The notes under the pieces are model-generated. The model was given only the letters and a program-made list of their open reading frames with translations. It was not told the origin of the DNA and made no database searches. From Nocardia neocaledoniensis (GTDB lineage: Bacteria > Actinomycetota > Actinomycetes > Mycobacteriales > Mycobacteriaceae): DNA of 64,000 nucleotides. Both the position numbers and the translations under genes were made by a program. Shown here in pieces: positions 49,477 to 60,700 of the stretch (position 1 is the stretch's first letter; every line of letters begins with the position of its first letter). The stretch lies in the NCBI RefSeq assembly GCF_003182135.1, contig NZ_QGTL01000004.1, positions 124,001 to 188,000 on the forward strand, in the 5' to 3' direction.

Positions 49477-50427
49477 TTACTGCCGGAGTGAGCGCCGATA
49501 CGCCGAAGGTGTGAGTCCCGTCACGGCGCGCAGATGATCACGCAGCGCCGTCACGCTGCCGAATCCTGCACGCTGCGCGACCGTCTCGACCGCCAGATCC
49601 GTGCGCTCGAGCAGTTCGCGCGCCCGGCCGAGCCGTTGCGCGTCCAGCCACGCGCGCGGTGTCGTCCCGACTTCGGCCTTGAAGCGGCGGATGAAGGTCC
49701 GCTCGCTCATCAGCGCGTGCGCGGCGAGCGCGGGAACATCGTGGGCGGCTTCGGGATTGGCCACCGCCCAGGTGAGCGTGGCCGCGAGTCCGCCGTGCGG
49801 ATCGGCGCCACCCATCGGCCGCGGGATGTACTGCGCCTGGCCGCCCTCGCGATGCGGCGGCACCACGTTCCAGCGGGCCAGGTCGGCGGCCGCGGCCGCG
49901 CCGAGTTCCCGGCGCGCGATGTGCAGGCACAGGTCCAACCCCGCGGACAGGCCCGCCGAGGTGAGGATGTCGCCGTCATCGATGTACAGGGCGGCCGGGT
50001 CGAGCTTCACGGCCGGATAGAGCGCGGCGAACTGATCGCAGTAGCCCCAGTGGGTGGTGGCCGGGCGGTCGTCGAGCAGGCCCGCCTGGGCGAGGACGAA
50101 CGCGCCGATGCAGATGGAGGCGATGGTGGCCCCGCGCTCGGCGGCGGCGCGCAGAGCGTCGAGCGCCGGCTCCGGGGTGGGCAGTGTCGGCAGGCCGATG
50201 CCGGGGACGACGATCAGATCGGCCTCGGCCAGCAGCTCCAGACCGTGTTCGACATGCAGGTCGAAACCGTTCGGCGTCCACACCGGACCCGGCCGGACAC
50301 CGCAGGTGCGCATCCGGAAGCCCACCGGCTCGCCGGTGACACCGGGACCGTGCCGGAACGCCTGGACCGCGCAGGCCAGGTCGAAGGTCATCACCCCGTC
50401 CAGGGCGAGCGCGGCGACCTCGATCAT
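49477..50427 (-). CDS. GlxA-family AraC-type regulator
   Basis: 316 aa, ATG 50427. Residues 1-~190 form a DJ-1/PfpI-like domain (ALDGVMTFDLACAVQAF, DLIVVPGIGL, IASICIGAFVLAQAGLLDDRPATTHW with the nucleophile-position Cys) and residues ~210-316 carry an AraC double HTH (LAAHALMSERTFIRRFKAEVGTTPRAWLDAQRL, VAQRAGFGSVTALRDHLRAVTGLTPSAYR). Such regulators control amino-sugar, carnitine or other catabolic genes. The divergent HD-domain gene may be the target. Confidence 0.88.
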   Translation of the reverse strand: MIEVAALALDGVMTFDLACAVQAFRHGPGVTGEPVGFRMRTCGVRPGPVWTPNGFDLHVEHGLELLAEADLIVVPGIGLPTLPTPEPALDALRAAAERGATIASICIGAFVLAQAGLLDDRPATTHWGYCDQFAALYPAVKLDPAALYIDDGDILTSAGLSAGLDLCLHIARRELGAAAAADLARWNVVPPHREGGQAQYIPRPMGGADPHGGLAATLTWAVANPEAAHDVPALAAHALMSERTFIRRFKAEVGTTPRAWLDAQRLGRARELLERTDLAVETVAQRAGFGSVTALRDHLRAVTGLTPSAYRRSLRQ

Positions 50428-50542
50428 GCCTCCCAGTTTGGCATGAATCCGCGCATCACTGGCATTCGCGCCACTTCACCGGAGCCGCTCGCCTCGCGAG
50501 ACTCGAAGAGACAGTGAACCGCGGCGCCCGAGGAGACCGACC

Positions 50543-51298
50543 ATGCCCATCGCGACACCCACCCTCGACTGGGACTGGGCCACCCGGTCCGGCGGCAATC
50601 TCACCGCCGCCGAGCGACGCGCGCTCACCGTCGGCCTCGTGCGCGTCGTCCCCGCACTGGTGCCGGGCCGCATCCGCCAGGCACTCGGTCGCCGCGGCGC
50701 GGGCAGGCTCGACCTGAACGAGGTACGCCTGCCCGACACGGCGCTGGCCCGGGCAGCCGAAATCGAAGCACGCGAACACCTTTCGGACACGCTCCTGGCG
50801 CACTCGTTCCGTACCTACTTCTTCGCGCGTGCGCTGGCCGAGCTGGACGGGGTCGCCTACGACGACGAGATCGCCTACGTCGCGAGCTTGCTGCACGACC
50901 TGAAGCTCGAAACACCGACGCCTGGAAGGTGTTTCGCTGTCGTCGGGGGCGAGTCCGCGCACGGTTTCGCGCTGCGGCACGGCGCGCCCGCCAAGCGGGC
51001 CGAGGCCATCGGCGCCGCGATCGCCGCGCATCTCAATCCCGATGCCGCCGAAAACCTGGGCGACCCCGGCGGTTTCGTCTCCGCGGGCGCTTCGGTGGAC
51101 GTCCTCGGGCGGCGGTTGGCCGACCTGGCGCCCGACTGGGTCGAGGACCTGCTCGTCCGCCACCCGCGCCAGGACTTCAAACGTCAGCTGGTCGCGCGCT
51201 TCACCGCCGAGGCGGCCGCGGTCCCGGACGGCCGGATCCACTGGCTCAACAGCACGGGATTCCTGCAGCTGATCAAACTCGCGCCGTTCGCCGAATAG
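50543..51298 (+). CDS. HD-domain protein (phosphohydrolase-like)
   Basis: 251 aa, ATG 50543 with GAGGAGACC 4 bases upstream. HD signature: LLAHSFRTYFFARALAEL (His), YVASLLHDLKLE (HD pair), AHGFALRHG and IAAHLNP (later His), so metal-dependent hydrolase of the broad HD family, often annotated as cyanamide-hydratase-like. Substrate unknown. Divergent from the GlxA-type regulator and convergent with pckG over a palindromic terminator. Confidence 0.82.
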   Translation: MPIATPTLDWDWATRSGGNLTAAERRALTVGLVRVVPALVPGRIRQALGRRGAGRLDLNEVRLPDTALARAAEIEAREHLSDTLLAHSFRTYFFARALAELDGVAYDDEIAYVASLLHDLKLETPTPGRCFAVVGGESAHGFALRHGAPAKRAEAIGAAIAAHLNPDAAENLGDPGGFVSAGASVDVLGRRLADLAPDWVEDLLVRHPRQDFKRQLVARFTAEAAAVPDGRIHWLNSTGFLQLIKLAPFAE

Positions 51299-51302
51299 AC
51301 GA

Positions 51303-51334
51303 AACCGCCCGTACCGAATTCGGTACGGGCGGTT
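51303..51334. terminator. Bidirectional terminator between the HD gene and pckG
   Basis: A perfect 32-bp palindrome centred on GAATTC (AACCGCCCGTACCGAA and complement) in the 52-base gap between two converging genes. Confidence 0.85.
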
Positions 51335-51350
51335 CGCTGTTCGGGGGCGG

Positions 51351-53183
51351 TCAGCCCAGGCGCTCCTTGAGGGCCTCGAACTCGTCGCGCACGCCGGAGG
51401 GCAGCTTGTCGCCGACGAACTCGAACCACTCCTCGATCGAGGGGATCTCCTTGCGCCACTCGTCGACGTTCACCGCGAGGGCCTCGTCGACATCGGCGAC
51501 GACCACGTCGAGGCCTTCCAGGTCGAGGTCGGCGGCCGAGGGCACGTTGCCCACCGGGGTGGCCTCGGCGCCCGAGCGACCCTCGATGCGGCCGACGATC
51601 CACTCCAGCACGCGGGAGTTCTCACCGAAGCCGGGCCACAGGAAGCGGCCGTCCTCGCCGCGACGGAACCAGTTGACGTAGAAGATCTTCGGCAGCTTGT
51701 TCGCGTCGGCGTTCTTGCCGAGGGTGATCCAGTGGTTGAGGTAGTCGCCCACGTGGTAGCCGAGGAACGGCAGCATCGCCATCGGGTCGCGGCGGACGGT
51801 GCCCACCTTGCCCTCGGCGGCGGCGGTCTGCTCGGAGCCCATGGTGGCGCCCATGAACACGCCGTGCTCCCAGCCGAAGGACTCGGTGACCAGCGGGACG
51901 GTGGTCTTGCGGCGACCGCCGAACAGGATCGCCGAGATCGGCACACCCTGCGGGTCGTCCCACTCGGGGGCCAGGATCGGGCACTGCGACATCGGGGTGC
52001 AGTAGCGCGAGTTCGGGTGCGCGGCCAGGGTCTCGGTCTCGCGACGGACCCAGTCGTTGCCCTTCCAGTCGATCAGGTGCTCGGGCTCGCCTTCCAGGCC
52101 CTCCCACCACACATCGTTGTCGTCGGTCAGGGCGACGTTGGTGTATACGGTGTTGCCCGCGTCGATGGTGGCCATCGCGTTGGGGTTGGAGCTGTGGTTG
52201 GTGCCCGGCGCGACGCCGAAGAAGCCGAACTCCGGGTTCACCGCGTACAGGCGGCCGTCCTTGCCGAAACGCATCCAGGCGATGTCGTCGCCCAGGGTCT
52301 CCGCGCGCCAGCCCGGGATGGTCGGCTGGATCATCGCGAGGTTGGTCTTACCGCAGGCGCTCGGGAACGCGGCGGCGACGTAGTAGTTCTTGCCCTCGGG
52401 CGAGATCAGCTTGAGGATCAGCATGTGCTCGGCCAGCCAGCCCTCGTCGTGCGCCATCGCCGAGGCGATCCGCAGCGAGTAGCACTTCTTGCCGAGCAGG
52501 GCGTTGCCGCCGTAGCCGGAACCGTAGGACCAGATCTCGCGGTCCTCGGGGAAGTGGGTGATGTACTTGGTGTCGCTGCACGGCCACGGCACGTCGGCCT
52601 GGCCCTCGGCCAGCGGGGCGCCGACGGAGTGCAGCGCCTTCACGAACGGCTTGTCGCTGCCCAGTTTGTCCAGCGCGGCCTGGCCCATGCGGGTCATCAC
52701 GCGCATGGAGACGACGACGTACTCGGAGTCGGTGATCTCCACGCCCAGCTTGGGGTCCTCGGCGCCGAGCGGGCCCATGCAGAACGGCACCACGTACATG
52801 GTGCGGCCCTTCATCGAGCCGCGGTACAGCTCGGTCATGGTGGCGCGCATCTCGGCGGGGTCGACCCAGTTGTTGGTCGGGCCTGCGTCGGCCTCGGTCT
52901 TGGAGCAGATGTAGGTGCGCGACTCGACGCGGGCGACGTCGGACGGGTCCGACAGCGCCAGGAACGAGTTCGGCTTCTTCTTCTCGTCGAGCTTCTTGAA
53001 GGTGCCCGCCTCGACCAGCTGGGTGGTCAGGCGATCCCATTCCGCATCGGAGCCGTCGGCCCAGACCACACGGTCCGGCTGAGTGAGCTCTGCGACTTCC
53101 TGTACCCAGGCGAGCAGTTCACTGTGCTCGGTCGGCGCGGTGCCGTCGGATCCACGAAGACCAGGAATGGTCGCTGAGGTCAT
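51351..53183 (-). CDS. pckG: Phosphoenolpyruvate carboxykinase (GTP)
   Basis: 610 aa from ATG 53183 (CAGGAGAG upstream); the longer frame runs into the promoter. GTP-type PEPCK motifs: [20 protein letters not shown] (substrate and Mn site), [15 protein letters not shown] (P-loop with the reactive Cys), [22 protein letters not shown] and [14 protein letters not shown]. It interconverts oxaloacetate and PEP with GTP, the entry to gluconeogenesis. Equivalent to M. tuberculosis pckA (606 aa, Rv0211). Preceded by about 240 bases that hold its promoter. Confidence 0.95.
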   Translation of the reverse strand: MTSATIPGLRGSDGTAPTEHSELLAWVQEVAELTQPDRVVWADGSDAEWDRLTTQLVEAGTFKKLDEKKKPNSFLALSDPSDVARVESRTYICSKTEADAGPTNNWVDPAEMRATMTELYRGSMKGRTMYVVPFCMGPLGAEDPKLGVEITDSEYVVVSMRVMTRMGQAALDKLGSDKPFVKALHSVGAPLAEGQADVPWPCSDTKYITHFPEDREIWSYGSGYGGNALLGKKCYSLRIASAMAHDEGWLAEHMLILKLISPEGKNYYVAAAFPSACGKTNLAMIQPTIPGWRAETLGDDIAWMRFGKDGRLYAVNPEFGFFGVAPGTNHSSNPNAMATIDAGNTVYTNVALTDDNDVWWEGLEGEPEHLIDWKGNDWVRRETETLAAHPNSRYCTPMSQCPILAPEWDDPQGVPISAILFGGRRKTTVPLVTESFGWEHGVFMGATMGSEQTAAAEGKVGTVRRDPMAMLPFLGYHVGDYLNHWITLGKNADANKLPKIFYVNWFRRGEDGRFLWPGFGENSRVLEWIVGRIEGRSGAEATPVGNVPSAADLDLEGLDVVVADVDEALAVNVDEWRKEIPSIEEWFEFVGDKLPSGVRDEFEALKERLG

Positions 53184-53423
53184 GAAAACTCTCCTGAGAT
53201 GGGCGGTTCTTCGATGCGAGGTCCATCGATCGCCACCGGGCGGGAAGGCGTCCGCAGCGAACCAACCACCGCACAACCCCAAATGGACGGCGTACAGCGC
53301 CGTCCACGGACGGAGGCCGCGCATCGACTGGCACGGAGCGGACGCCCAGGTTCCTGGTTAAAGGTTAACGCGATATGACGATCGATACGGAATCGGGTTC
53401 CCTGATACTTACCCACAGGTCGA

Positions 53424-54956
53424 TCAAACAATCGTGGCCGCGGCGGCACGGTCGAGGACGGCGAGGTCGCGTTCGCACGCGGCCAGCTGTGCCGGGCGCT
53501 CGGCGGCTAACCGCCTGGCGAGCGCGTCGAGTTCGGCCACGCGCCGGTCGACGGCGACCGCCCGCGCCGTCGATTCGCGGACGACGTGCTCGGCCAATTC
53601 TGCCTCCACATCCACCAGAACCGCCGCGACACGCTGCTCGAGCTGGGCCTTTGTATTCACCAGCGCTTCGGCCACCCACTGCGCCATGTGATTGCGCTCG
53701 GCGAGCTGGCCGCGGGCGCGCACCACCCAGTAGGCCGCGCCCGCGCCGAGCAGCAGCGTCACGGGGACCGTCGCGACGTCCAGCGCGGGCACCAGCGACA
53801 GCGGCGCGACAACCAGACGACCGAGGCCGACGCCAACCGACGCGCCGACCGCGATCATGAGGTGATCTTCGACACCACGGTGTCGGGGGTCGGGGTCGGG
53901 GCCGAGCCGCGGGGCCGGATCGTGCCTGCGTGCGGCGGGCGCGGCGGTGCCGATCCGGCGGGCCGTCTCGAGCACGCGGTCGTCGATCGAGAGGTCGACG
54001 GCGGTGGCCAGTTCCGTCGTCGCCTGCTGCAGGCGGCGCGGATATTCGCGCAGCGCGGCGCGGTCGCAGCGGTCGAGTTCGGCGCGCGAGCGGGTGTGCA
54101 GGGACCGCACCATCGCGCCGACCTCGGTGGTCAGGTCGACGCGCGCCAGCTGCACCTGGCTGCGCACCGAGGCCAGCCCGGTCTGGCGGCCGCCGTCGCG
54201 TTCGGCGAGCTGGGCGACCCGTTCCTCCCTGATCCTGGCCGCTTCCGCGCCGGAGCGCAGTGCGGTGATCTGTTCGGTGACGCGGGCCCTGGTGTCGGCG
54301 ATCGCCCTGGTCAGCACGGCGGCGCGGCGCTGCGGGCTGTCGGCGGGGAGCTGTGCGGTCGCCGCGGCGAGGGTGGCATGCAGGCCGGCGAGGCCGGAGC
54401 GGTCGAGCAGGGCGGAGTCGTCGGCGGCGCGGGCCGCGGCGGCCAGGCGCGCCGAGACCGCGATGATCTCGAGGTCGGCGCACCCGCGGTCGGCCAGCAG
54501 GGCCAGGCTGCGCTCGCGGATCGCCTGCCAGTCGGCGTAGGCGTGGAAGCCGTTCATGGCGAGCACGAGCGGCCGGTTCGCGGCGCGTAGGCGCTCGATG
54601 AGGGCGAGCATGTCGGCGCCGATGACGCTGCCCGCGTCGAAGAGGACCAGTGCGGCCGCCGGGTCCGGCGCCGCGGGGTCGACCAGGTCGATGCGCGGTT
54701 CGAAGCGAGCGAGTTCGGTGCGCAAGAGGGTGGTGTTTGCGTCGTCGACGGCGTAGAGCGCGACCCCGGATCCGGTGCCTGGGCCGACCTGCCCGACCGC
54801 CCGCAACAGGGCGACACCCTGCGGATTCCACCGCTCGATCACGGCGATCAGTTCGGCGTCGACTGCCGGGTCGGCGGGATCGTCCGCCGCCTGGCTGGAC
54901 GGCCCGGGCGCGCGCGGCGTCTCCAGGTGGCCGTCCGGTCTGTCAGAGTCCGGCAC
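53424..54956 (-). CDS. Rv0210-like dynamin-associated protein
   Basis: 510 aa from a GTG at 54956 that overlaps the end of the GTPase gene by 14 bases. The N-terminal ~140 residues look like a degenerate GTPase-type Rossmann part (GVALYAVDDANTT, ALVLFDAGSVIG, PLVLAMNGF) without a P-loop. The middle is a long helical region with coiled-coil character; two hydrophobic helices occur near residues 365-410 (LMIAVGASVGVGLGRLVVAP, VTLLLGAGAAYWVV). The C-terminus is helical and charged. It forms a two-gene unit with the upstream GTPase, as Rv0210/Rv0209 do, and the pair recalls the IniA/IniC dynamin-like proteins. Function unknown. Confidence 0.7.
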   Translation of the reverse strand: MPDSDRPDGHLETPRAPGPSSQAADDPADPAVDAELIAVIERWNPQGVALLRAVGQVGPGTGSGVALYAVDDANTTLLRTELARFEPRIDLVDPAAPDPAAALVLFDAGSVIGADMLALIERLRAANRPLVLAMNGFHAYADWQAIRERSLALLADRGCADLEIIAVSARLAAAARAADDSALLDRSGLAGLHATLAAATAQLPADSPQRRAAVLTRAIADTRARVTEQITALRSGAEAARIREERVAQLAERDGGRQTGLASVRSQVQLARVDLTTEVGAMVRSLHTRSRAELDRCDRAALREYPRRLQQATTELATAVDLSIDDRVLETARRIGTAAPAARRHDPAPRLGPDPDPRHRGVEDHLMIAVGASVGVGLGRLVVAPLSLVPALDVATVPVTLLLGAGAAYWVVRARGQLAERNHMAQWVAEALVNTKAQLEQRVAAVLVDVEAELAEHVVRESTARAVAVDRRVAELDALARRLAAERPAQLAACERDLAVLDRAAAATIV

Positions 54957-56052
54957 TGCTCATCCGTTCCCAGGCTCGGATGTAGCCGTTGTGGACGCGC
55001 AGGGCCGCGCGGCGGGCGGCGGGGGGCATGTCGCTGGAGACGACGGCGCGCCAGCGGGTGGCGCGGGCGAGGGCCTCGTCGGCGTCGGCGGGCGCCGGGG
55101 AGGGGTAGCCGGCGGCGAGGTGGGAGACCTGGGGGCAGGCCAGGCCGGCGCAGAGCCCGGCCCACAGCGCGTCGTCGCCGGTGAGGTAGTGCTCGATGAG
55201 TTCGCGGGCGCGGCCGCCGTCGCCGGGGACCGCCCTGGCGGCGAGGCGGATCAGCTCGTCGAGCAGTTCGCCGCCGCGCACGGCCTCCACCTGCTCGTAG
55301 CGGCGATGCACCAGCCGGTGCAGCGGGTCGACGCCGCTGGCCGAGTGCAGGATCTGGATCAGCGCGGCCGAACTCAGCTCGGCGTCGGCGCGCAACGCGG
55401 TGAGCGCGCAGTCGACGCCGTAGAGATCCCAGTTGGCGAGCAGCCGTCGGCGCGCGTCCTGGTCGGAGCCGCTGCCGATGAACAGGTCGGCGGCCAGCAC
55501 CGACGGCACATCCGGGCCGACGGCGAGCCTGCGCAGGTCGGTGCGGTCGGCGGGGTCCACCGCGCCCGCCCTGGTCCTGGCGGCCAGCGAGGCGACCACC
55601 GGCACGACCGGCAGGCCCAGTTCGCGCGCGTACCGGTCGGCGGCGGCCACCGCCTCGCCCCAGCGCGCGCCCACCGCGTCGGCCTTGTTCAACACGACGA
55701 CGCCGCGACCAGGCGGCAGCGTGGCGAGCACCCGCTGATCGGCCGCCTGCGGCGCACCGGCCAGGACATAGATGACGAGATCACCGTCGAGCACCGGATC
55801 GGGCTCCCCCGGCTGATCCACCGGCGCGGTCTCCTCCGCCGACAGCAGGGCCAGCGCGCGCAGCACCGTGCTGCGCCCGCTCGACGCCCGCCCGGCGACC
55901 TGGATCCGCAACGGACGCCGACGGCGAGTGACCGCGGCGGCCAGCCGGTCGGCGATCGCCGGATCACCGCCCCGCCCGGCCGCGAGAGTCGAGATCAGCT
56001 GATCGAGCTGGTCGGATGCCCGTGTCTGCGCGGATTCGGTGGCTGTCGACAT
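54943..56052 (-). CDS. Rv0209-like GTPase, dynamin-like
   Basis: 369 aa from ATG 56052, with AAGGGGG 8 bases upstream; an ATG at 56079 is less well supported. P-loop IQVAGRASSGRST (G1), DLVIYVLAG.PQAADQ (G3-like, DxxG weak), VVVLNKADAVG (G4, NKAD). The C-terminal part is helical. It resembles M. tuberculosis Rv0209 (361 aa) in length and neighbours (Rv0210, pckA, trmB). Probably a membrane-remodelling or wall-stress GTPase acting with the downstream protein. Confidence 0.75.
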   Translation of the reverse strand: MSTATESAQTRASDQLDQLISTLAAGRGGDPAIADRLAAAVTRRRRPLRIQVAGRASSGRSTVLRALALLSAEETAPVDQPGEPDPVLDGDLVIYVLAGAPQAADQRVLATLPPGRGVVVLNKADAVGARWGEAVAAADRYARELGLPVVPVVASLAARTRAGAVDPADRTDLRRLAVGPDVPSVLAADLFIGSGSDQDARRRLLANWDLYGVDCALTALRADAELSSAALIQILHSASGVDPLHRLVHRRYEQVEAVRGGELLDELIRLAARAVPGDGGRARELIEHYLTGDDALWAGLCAGLACPQVSHLAAGYPSPAPADADEALARATRWRAVVSSDMPPAARRAALRVHNGYIRAWERMSSAGL

Positions 56053-56218
56053 GCTGCACACCCCCTTTTCGGTGGGCATTCTGTCAGATCGGCGGCCCGG
56101 CGGCCGTCGCGAACCGTCTGCCGACCTGCGGCAACACCGCCGCAACACGACGGGGCCCGCACCCGCGCCGTCCGACCCGACGCACGCGGCTGCGACGTAG
56201 CTCGGCGCATGCTGGACA

Positions 56219-57040
56219 ATGGGCGATGTGAACGACGCCGCCAACCAACCAGTCGAGTCGGTGCCGGGGCAGCCGTCCCACCCGAAGCTTTCCGAGATCC
56301 CGCACGAGGCGGGCCGTCGCTCGACCACCGGATCGCGCCTGTACCCCCGCGTCACGAGCTTCCGCTCGCGTCGCGGCGCGCTGACGCCGAATCAGCAGGT
56401 CTCCTGGGAGCGCACCTGGCCGGTGATCGGCCGCGACGTCGCCAACGAGGCGCTCGACGCCGACGCCTGGTTCGGCCGCAGCGCGCCGCTGGTCATCGAG
56501 ATCGGCTGCGGCACCGGCACCGCGACGGCCGCCATGGCGCAGGCCGAACCGCACCTGAACCTGATCGGCATCGAGGTCTACCAGCCGGGATTGGCCCAGC
56601 TCGTGCAGCAGATCGAGCGCGAGGAGATCGGCAACATCCGGCTGCTGCGCGGCGACGCCGTCGACGTGCTCGAGAACATGGTTGCCCCGGAGTCGCTGAC
56701 CGGCGTCCGCGTGTTCTTCCCCGACCCGTGGCCCAAGGCTCGCCACCACAAGCGCAGGCTGCTGCAGGCGCCCACCTTCGCGCTGATCGCCAGCAGACTG
56801 AAGCCCGGCGGCGTGTTGCACGTCGCCACCGACCACGCCGACTACGCCGAGCACATCCTCGAAGTAGGCTCGGCGGAACCACTGTTGACCGGCCTGAACG
56901 ACACCACCGGTGGCGACAGCGCGGCCAACCGGATCACCGCGCCGATCGGTTTCGAACGGCCCGTCACCAAGTTCGAGGGCAAAGGCCTGCGTGCCGGTAG
57001 CGCCATCAACGAGTTCATATGGGGGAAGATCGACAGATGA
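56219..57040 (+). CDS. trmB: tRNA (guanine-N7)-methyltransferase
   Basis: 273 aa from ATG 56219; a GTG at 56228 is also possible, and no ribosome binding site is obvious. SAM-binding EIGCGTGTATAAMAQAEP, GIEVYQPGLAQLV, and the TrmB signature VFFPDPWPKARHHKRRL, with D and P contacting the G46 of tRNA. Methylates G46 in the variable loop of tRNAs to m7G. First gene of the trmB-NYN-mmpL3 unit; the stop overlaps the next start (ATGA). Confidence 0.92.
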   Translation: MGDVNDAANQPVESVPGQPSHPKLSEIPHEAGRRSTTGSRLYPRVTSFRSRRGALTPNQQVSWERTWPVIGRDVANEALDADAWFGRSAPLVIEIGCGTGTATAAMAQAEPHLNLIGIEVYQPGLAQLVQQIEREEIGNIRLLRGDAVDVLENMVAPESLTGVRVFFPDPWPKARHHKRRLLQAPTFALIASRLKPGGVLHVATDHADYAEHILEVGSAEPLLTGLNDTTGGDSAANRITAPIGFERPVTKFEGKGLRAGSAINEFIWGKIDR

Positions 57041-57759
57041 GCGTGAGTGAGATCGCCACCGAGATGCCGGATATCGCCCAGGGAGCAGCCGGCAGCGAGG
57101 CGCTGGGTAGTTCCGGCTCCGACGTCCGGCGCGTCCTGCTCGTCTGGGACGCGCCGAACCTCGACATGGGACTCGGCGCCATCCTCGGTGGACGTCCCAC
57201 CGCCGCTTATCGTCCCCGTTTCGACGCGCTCGGCCGCTGGCTGCTCGCGCGCACGGCCGAGCTGTCGGTCGGCGCGAAGGGCCGCGTCGAACCCGAGGCC
57301 ACGGTGTTCACCAATATCGCGCCCGGCACCGCCGATGTGGTCCGGCCGTGGGTGGAGGCCTTACGCAATGTGGGTTTCGCCGTCTTCGCCAAACCGAAGA
57401 TCGACGAGGACTCCGACGTCGACGCCGACATGCTCGCCCACATCGCGCTGCGCGAGCGCACCGGCGGACTGGCGGGCATCATGGTCGCCTCGGCCGACGG
57501 TCAGGCGTTCCGTGAACCGCTGGAAGCGATCGCCGCCAAGGGAATCCCAGCTCAGGTTCTGGGATTCCGTGAGCACGCGAGTTGGGCTGTCACTTCCGAT
57601 ACTCTCGAGTTCGTCGATCTCGAGGACATCCCCGGCGTATTCCGGGAACCGCTACCGCGGGTGAGCCTCGATTCGCTGCCCGACGAGGGTGCCTGGCTGC
57701 AGCCGTTCCGGCCGCTGTCGGCACTGCTCACGTCTCGCCCTGGTCAAGGAGTCGCTTAA
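57037..57759 (+). CDS. NYN-domain protein (Rv0207c-like)
   Basis: 240 aa from ATG 57037, overlapping trmB by 4 bases, with GGGGGAAG upstream. NYN/PIN-like RNase fold: VLLVWDAPNLDMGLGAILGG (first Asp), VDADMLAHIALRE (Asp pair), GIMVASADGQAFREPLEAIAAKG (last Asp). These domains act as RNA endonucleases. Neighbours mmpL3 in all mycolata I know of, so a link with envelope lipid export is likely but the role is unknown. Its stop is directly followed by the mmpL3 GTG. Confidence 0.85.
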   Translation: MSVSEIATEMPDIAQGAAGSEALGSSGSDVRRVLLVWDAPNLDMGLGAILGGRPTAAYRPRFDALGRWLLARTAELSVGAKGRVEPEATVFTNIAPGTADVVRPWVEALRNVGFAVFAKPKIDEDSDVDADMLAHIALRERTGGLAGIMVASADGQAFREPLEAIAAKGIPAQVLGFREHASWAVTSDTLEFVDLEDIPGVFREPLPRVSLDSLPDEGAWLQPFRPLSALLTSRPGQGVA

Positions 57760-60700
57760 GTGTTCACCCGCTGGGGCGATCTGGTCTATCGGTTCCGATT
57801 CGCCGTCATCGGTGTTGTCGGTGCTGCCATGCTGGCGCTGGGTGCCTATGGCACCGGACTCGGCGACCGCCTGACACAGAGTGGGTGGTTCGATCCCGGC
57901 TCGGAGTCGGTGCAGGGTGCGGAGATCGCCGACGTCGCCTTCGGGCGAGACCACACTGCCGACGTCATCGTCATGTACAACGCCCCCGAGGGCAAGACGA
58001 TCGATGACCCGGAGTTCCAGCAGAAGATCGTCAGCAACCTGACCTCGGCGGTCAACGACCACCCGGACCAGATCGACAAGATCAACGGCACCTATTGGAA
58101 GGTCGGCGACGCGCCCGCGGTGCCGTCGGCGTTCGGGTCGAAGGACAAGAAGCACGCGTTCGCCTCGATCGCCATCGTCGGCGACAACGACACCACGATC
58201 ATGGCCAACTACCGGGTCGTGGCTGATGTCTTCTACATTCCCGGTGTCGACGTGGAGGTCTCGGGCCTGCAGCCGCTCGGCGTCACGCTCAACGACACCA
58301 TCGCGCACGACACCAAGCGCATGGAAGTGCTGGCGCTGCCCGCGGTGGCCGTCCTGCTCTTCTTCATCTTCGGTGGCATCGTCGCGGCCGCGCTGCCGCT
58401 GATCATCGGCGGTCTGACGATCATCGGCGCCACCGGCATCGTGATGACGCTGACCAACTTCACCGAGGTCAACTCGTTCGTCACCGGCGTCGTCTCGATG
58501 ATCGGTCTCGGTCTCGCGATCGACTACGGCCTTTTCATAGTCAGTCGTTTCCGCGAGGAATTGGCCGAGGGCTACGACACCCCGGCGGCCATCCGAAGAT
58601 CGGTCGTGACGGCCGGACGCACCGTCGTCTTCTCCGCGACCATGATCATCGCCAGCCTCGGCGGCGTCCTGCTGTTCCCGCAGGGCTTCCTGCGCTCGGT
58701 CGCCTACGGCACCATCGCGACCGTCTCCCTCGCCGCGCTCACCGCGGTGACGATCCTGCCCGCCATGCTGGCGGTGCTCGGCCCGCGGGTCGACATGCTG
58801 GGCCTCAAGCGGTTCCGCAAGAACAAGACCGCCGAGGAGATCGAGAACGGTTTCTGGGGCAGGCTCACCCGCTGGGTGATGCGGCATCCGCTCAAGATCG
58901 CGATCCCGGTCACCGTCGGTCTGCTGCTGCTGATCATCCCGGTGAAGAACCTGGCCTTCGGCGGCATCAACGAGAAGTACCTGCCGCCGGACAACCCGAC
59001 CCGGGCCGCGCTCGAGCACTTCTACGAGGTCTTCCCGCAGAAGAAGACCGACCCGATCCAGCTGGTCTTCGTCGTCGAGTCCGGCGACAAGGCCGACACC
59101 GACGCCATCGGACAGGTCTGGAAGCAGGCGAATCGGGCGCCCGGGCTGGTCGAGCCGTTCGCGGTGCCGTCGAACCCGCCGGACGACCGCACCGTCTACC
59201 GCACCTCGGCGACGCTGGTCGATCCCACCGGCAACGCCGAACCGACCATCGACTACCTGCGGGAGATCGAGGTCCCCGAGGGCGTGACGATGTACGTCAC
59301 GGGTCAGCCCACCCTCATGGCCGACAGTATCGACACGCTGCTCGAACTGATGCCGTGGATGATCCTGATCGTCCTGTTCTCCACCTTCGTGCTGATGTTC
59401 CTGACCTTCGGCTCGCTGGTGCTGCCGATCAAGGCCGCGTTGATGAGCGCGCTCGGCCTCGGCTCGACGCTGGGCATCCTGACCTGGATCTTCATCGACG
59501 GCAACGGCGCCGGGCTGCTGAACTTCACGCCGCAGCCGATCAGCGCGCCGGTGCTGATGCTGATCATCGCGATCATCTACGGCCTGTCGACCGACTACGA
59601 GGTCTTCCTGCTCTCCCGCATGGTGGAAGCGCGCGCCCAGGGCGCGTCGACGACCGAGGCCGTACGGATCGGCACCGCGCAGACCGGCCGGATCATCACC
59701 GCCGCGGCCCTGATCCTGCTCGTGGTGACCGGCGCGTTCGCGTTCTCCGACATGGTGATGATGCAGTACATCGCCTACGGCATGATCGCGGCGCTGTTCA
59801 TCGACGCCACCGTGCTGCGCATGCTGCTCGTCCCCGCGATCATGAAGCTCCTCGGCGACGACTGCTGGTGGGCGCCCAAGTGGATGAAGCGGATTCAGGA
59901 GAAGATCGGTCTCGGCGAGCCCATTCTCGACGACGAGCGTCCGCAGAAGGGCAGCGTGGTCGACCTGGTGAAGACCACCCCGATCACCGACCCGCCGACG
60001 ATGCAGCTGGCCTCGGTCCCCGACAGCAAGCTGGCCAAGACCCCGCGCCGCCCGCGCACCGTCGCCGAGATCGAGGCCGAGGCGCCGACGGCGCACCTGG
60101 ACAAGATCACCGAACACACCGACCCCGCGGAGCCCGCGCGCCCGCGTCCGCCGATGTCGCCGGATCCGACACGTCCACGCGCGCCCATGCTCTCGGGCGG
60201 GCCGACCCGCAAGCCGGGCACCGAGACGCCCAAACCCGATCAGGGCCAGGCGAATCCGCCGAGCAGCGGCGACCCCACCCAGATCCTGCCGATCATCAAG
60301 CCCGACGCCGCCCCGCCCGAAACCGGTCGCGGCCAGGCGGATTCGCCCGAACACGGCACCGACCCGCAGTCCCCGCGCGGCGACTTCGGGCCGCGCCTCG
60401 GCGATACCGGCCGCGGGACCACGGGCGGCGATTCCGGCCCTGGCCGCTCGAGCTTCAACGCGTTCGGCGACCCGGCCACCGGTACGGCGGACTCCGGTAC
60501 GACCGGCGGACCCAGCTTCGGGGCCCCGTCCGGCCCGAGCTTCGGCACCACCGCCGAGCCCCGTTTCGGCGCATCCGACGAGCCGGGCTCCGGCACGACG
60601 GCGGAACCCCGGCTCGGCTCGCGCGATGCGTCGAGTCCGGACGACTCGGGCAGCCAAAACATCGACGCCCCTGGCGGATTCGCGCTCGGCTCGACGAGCG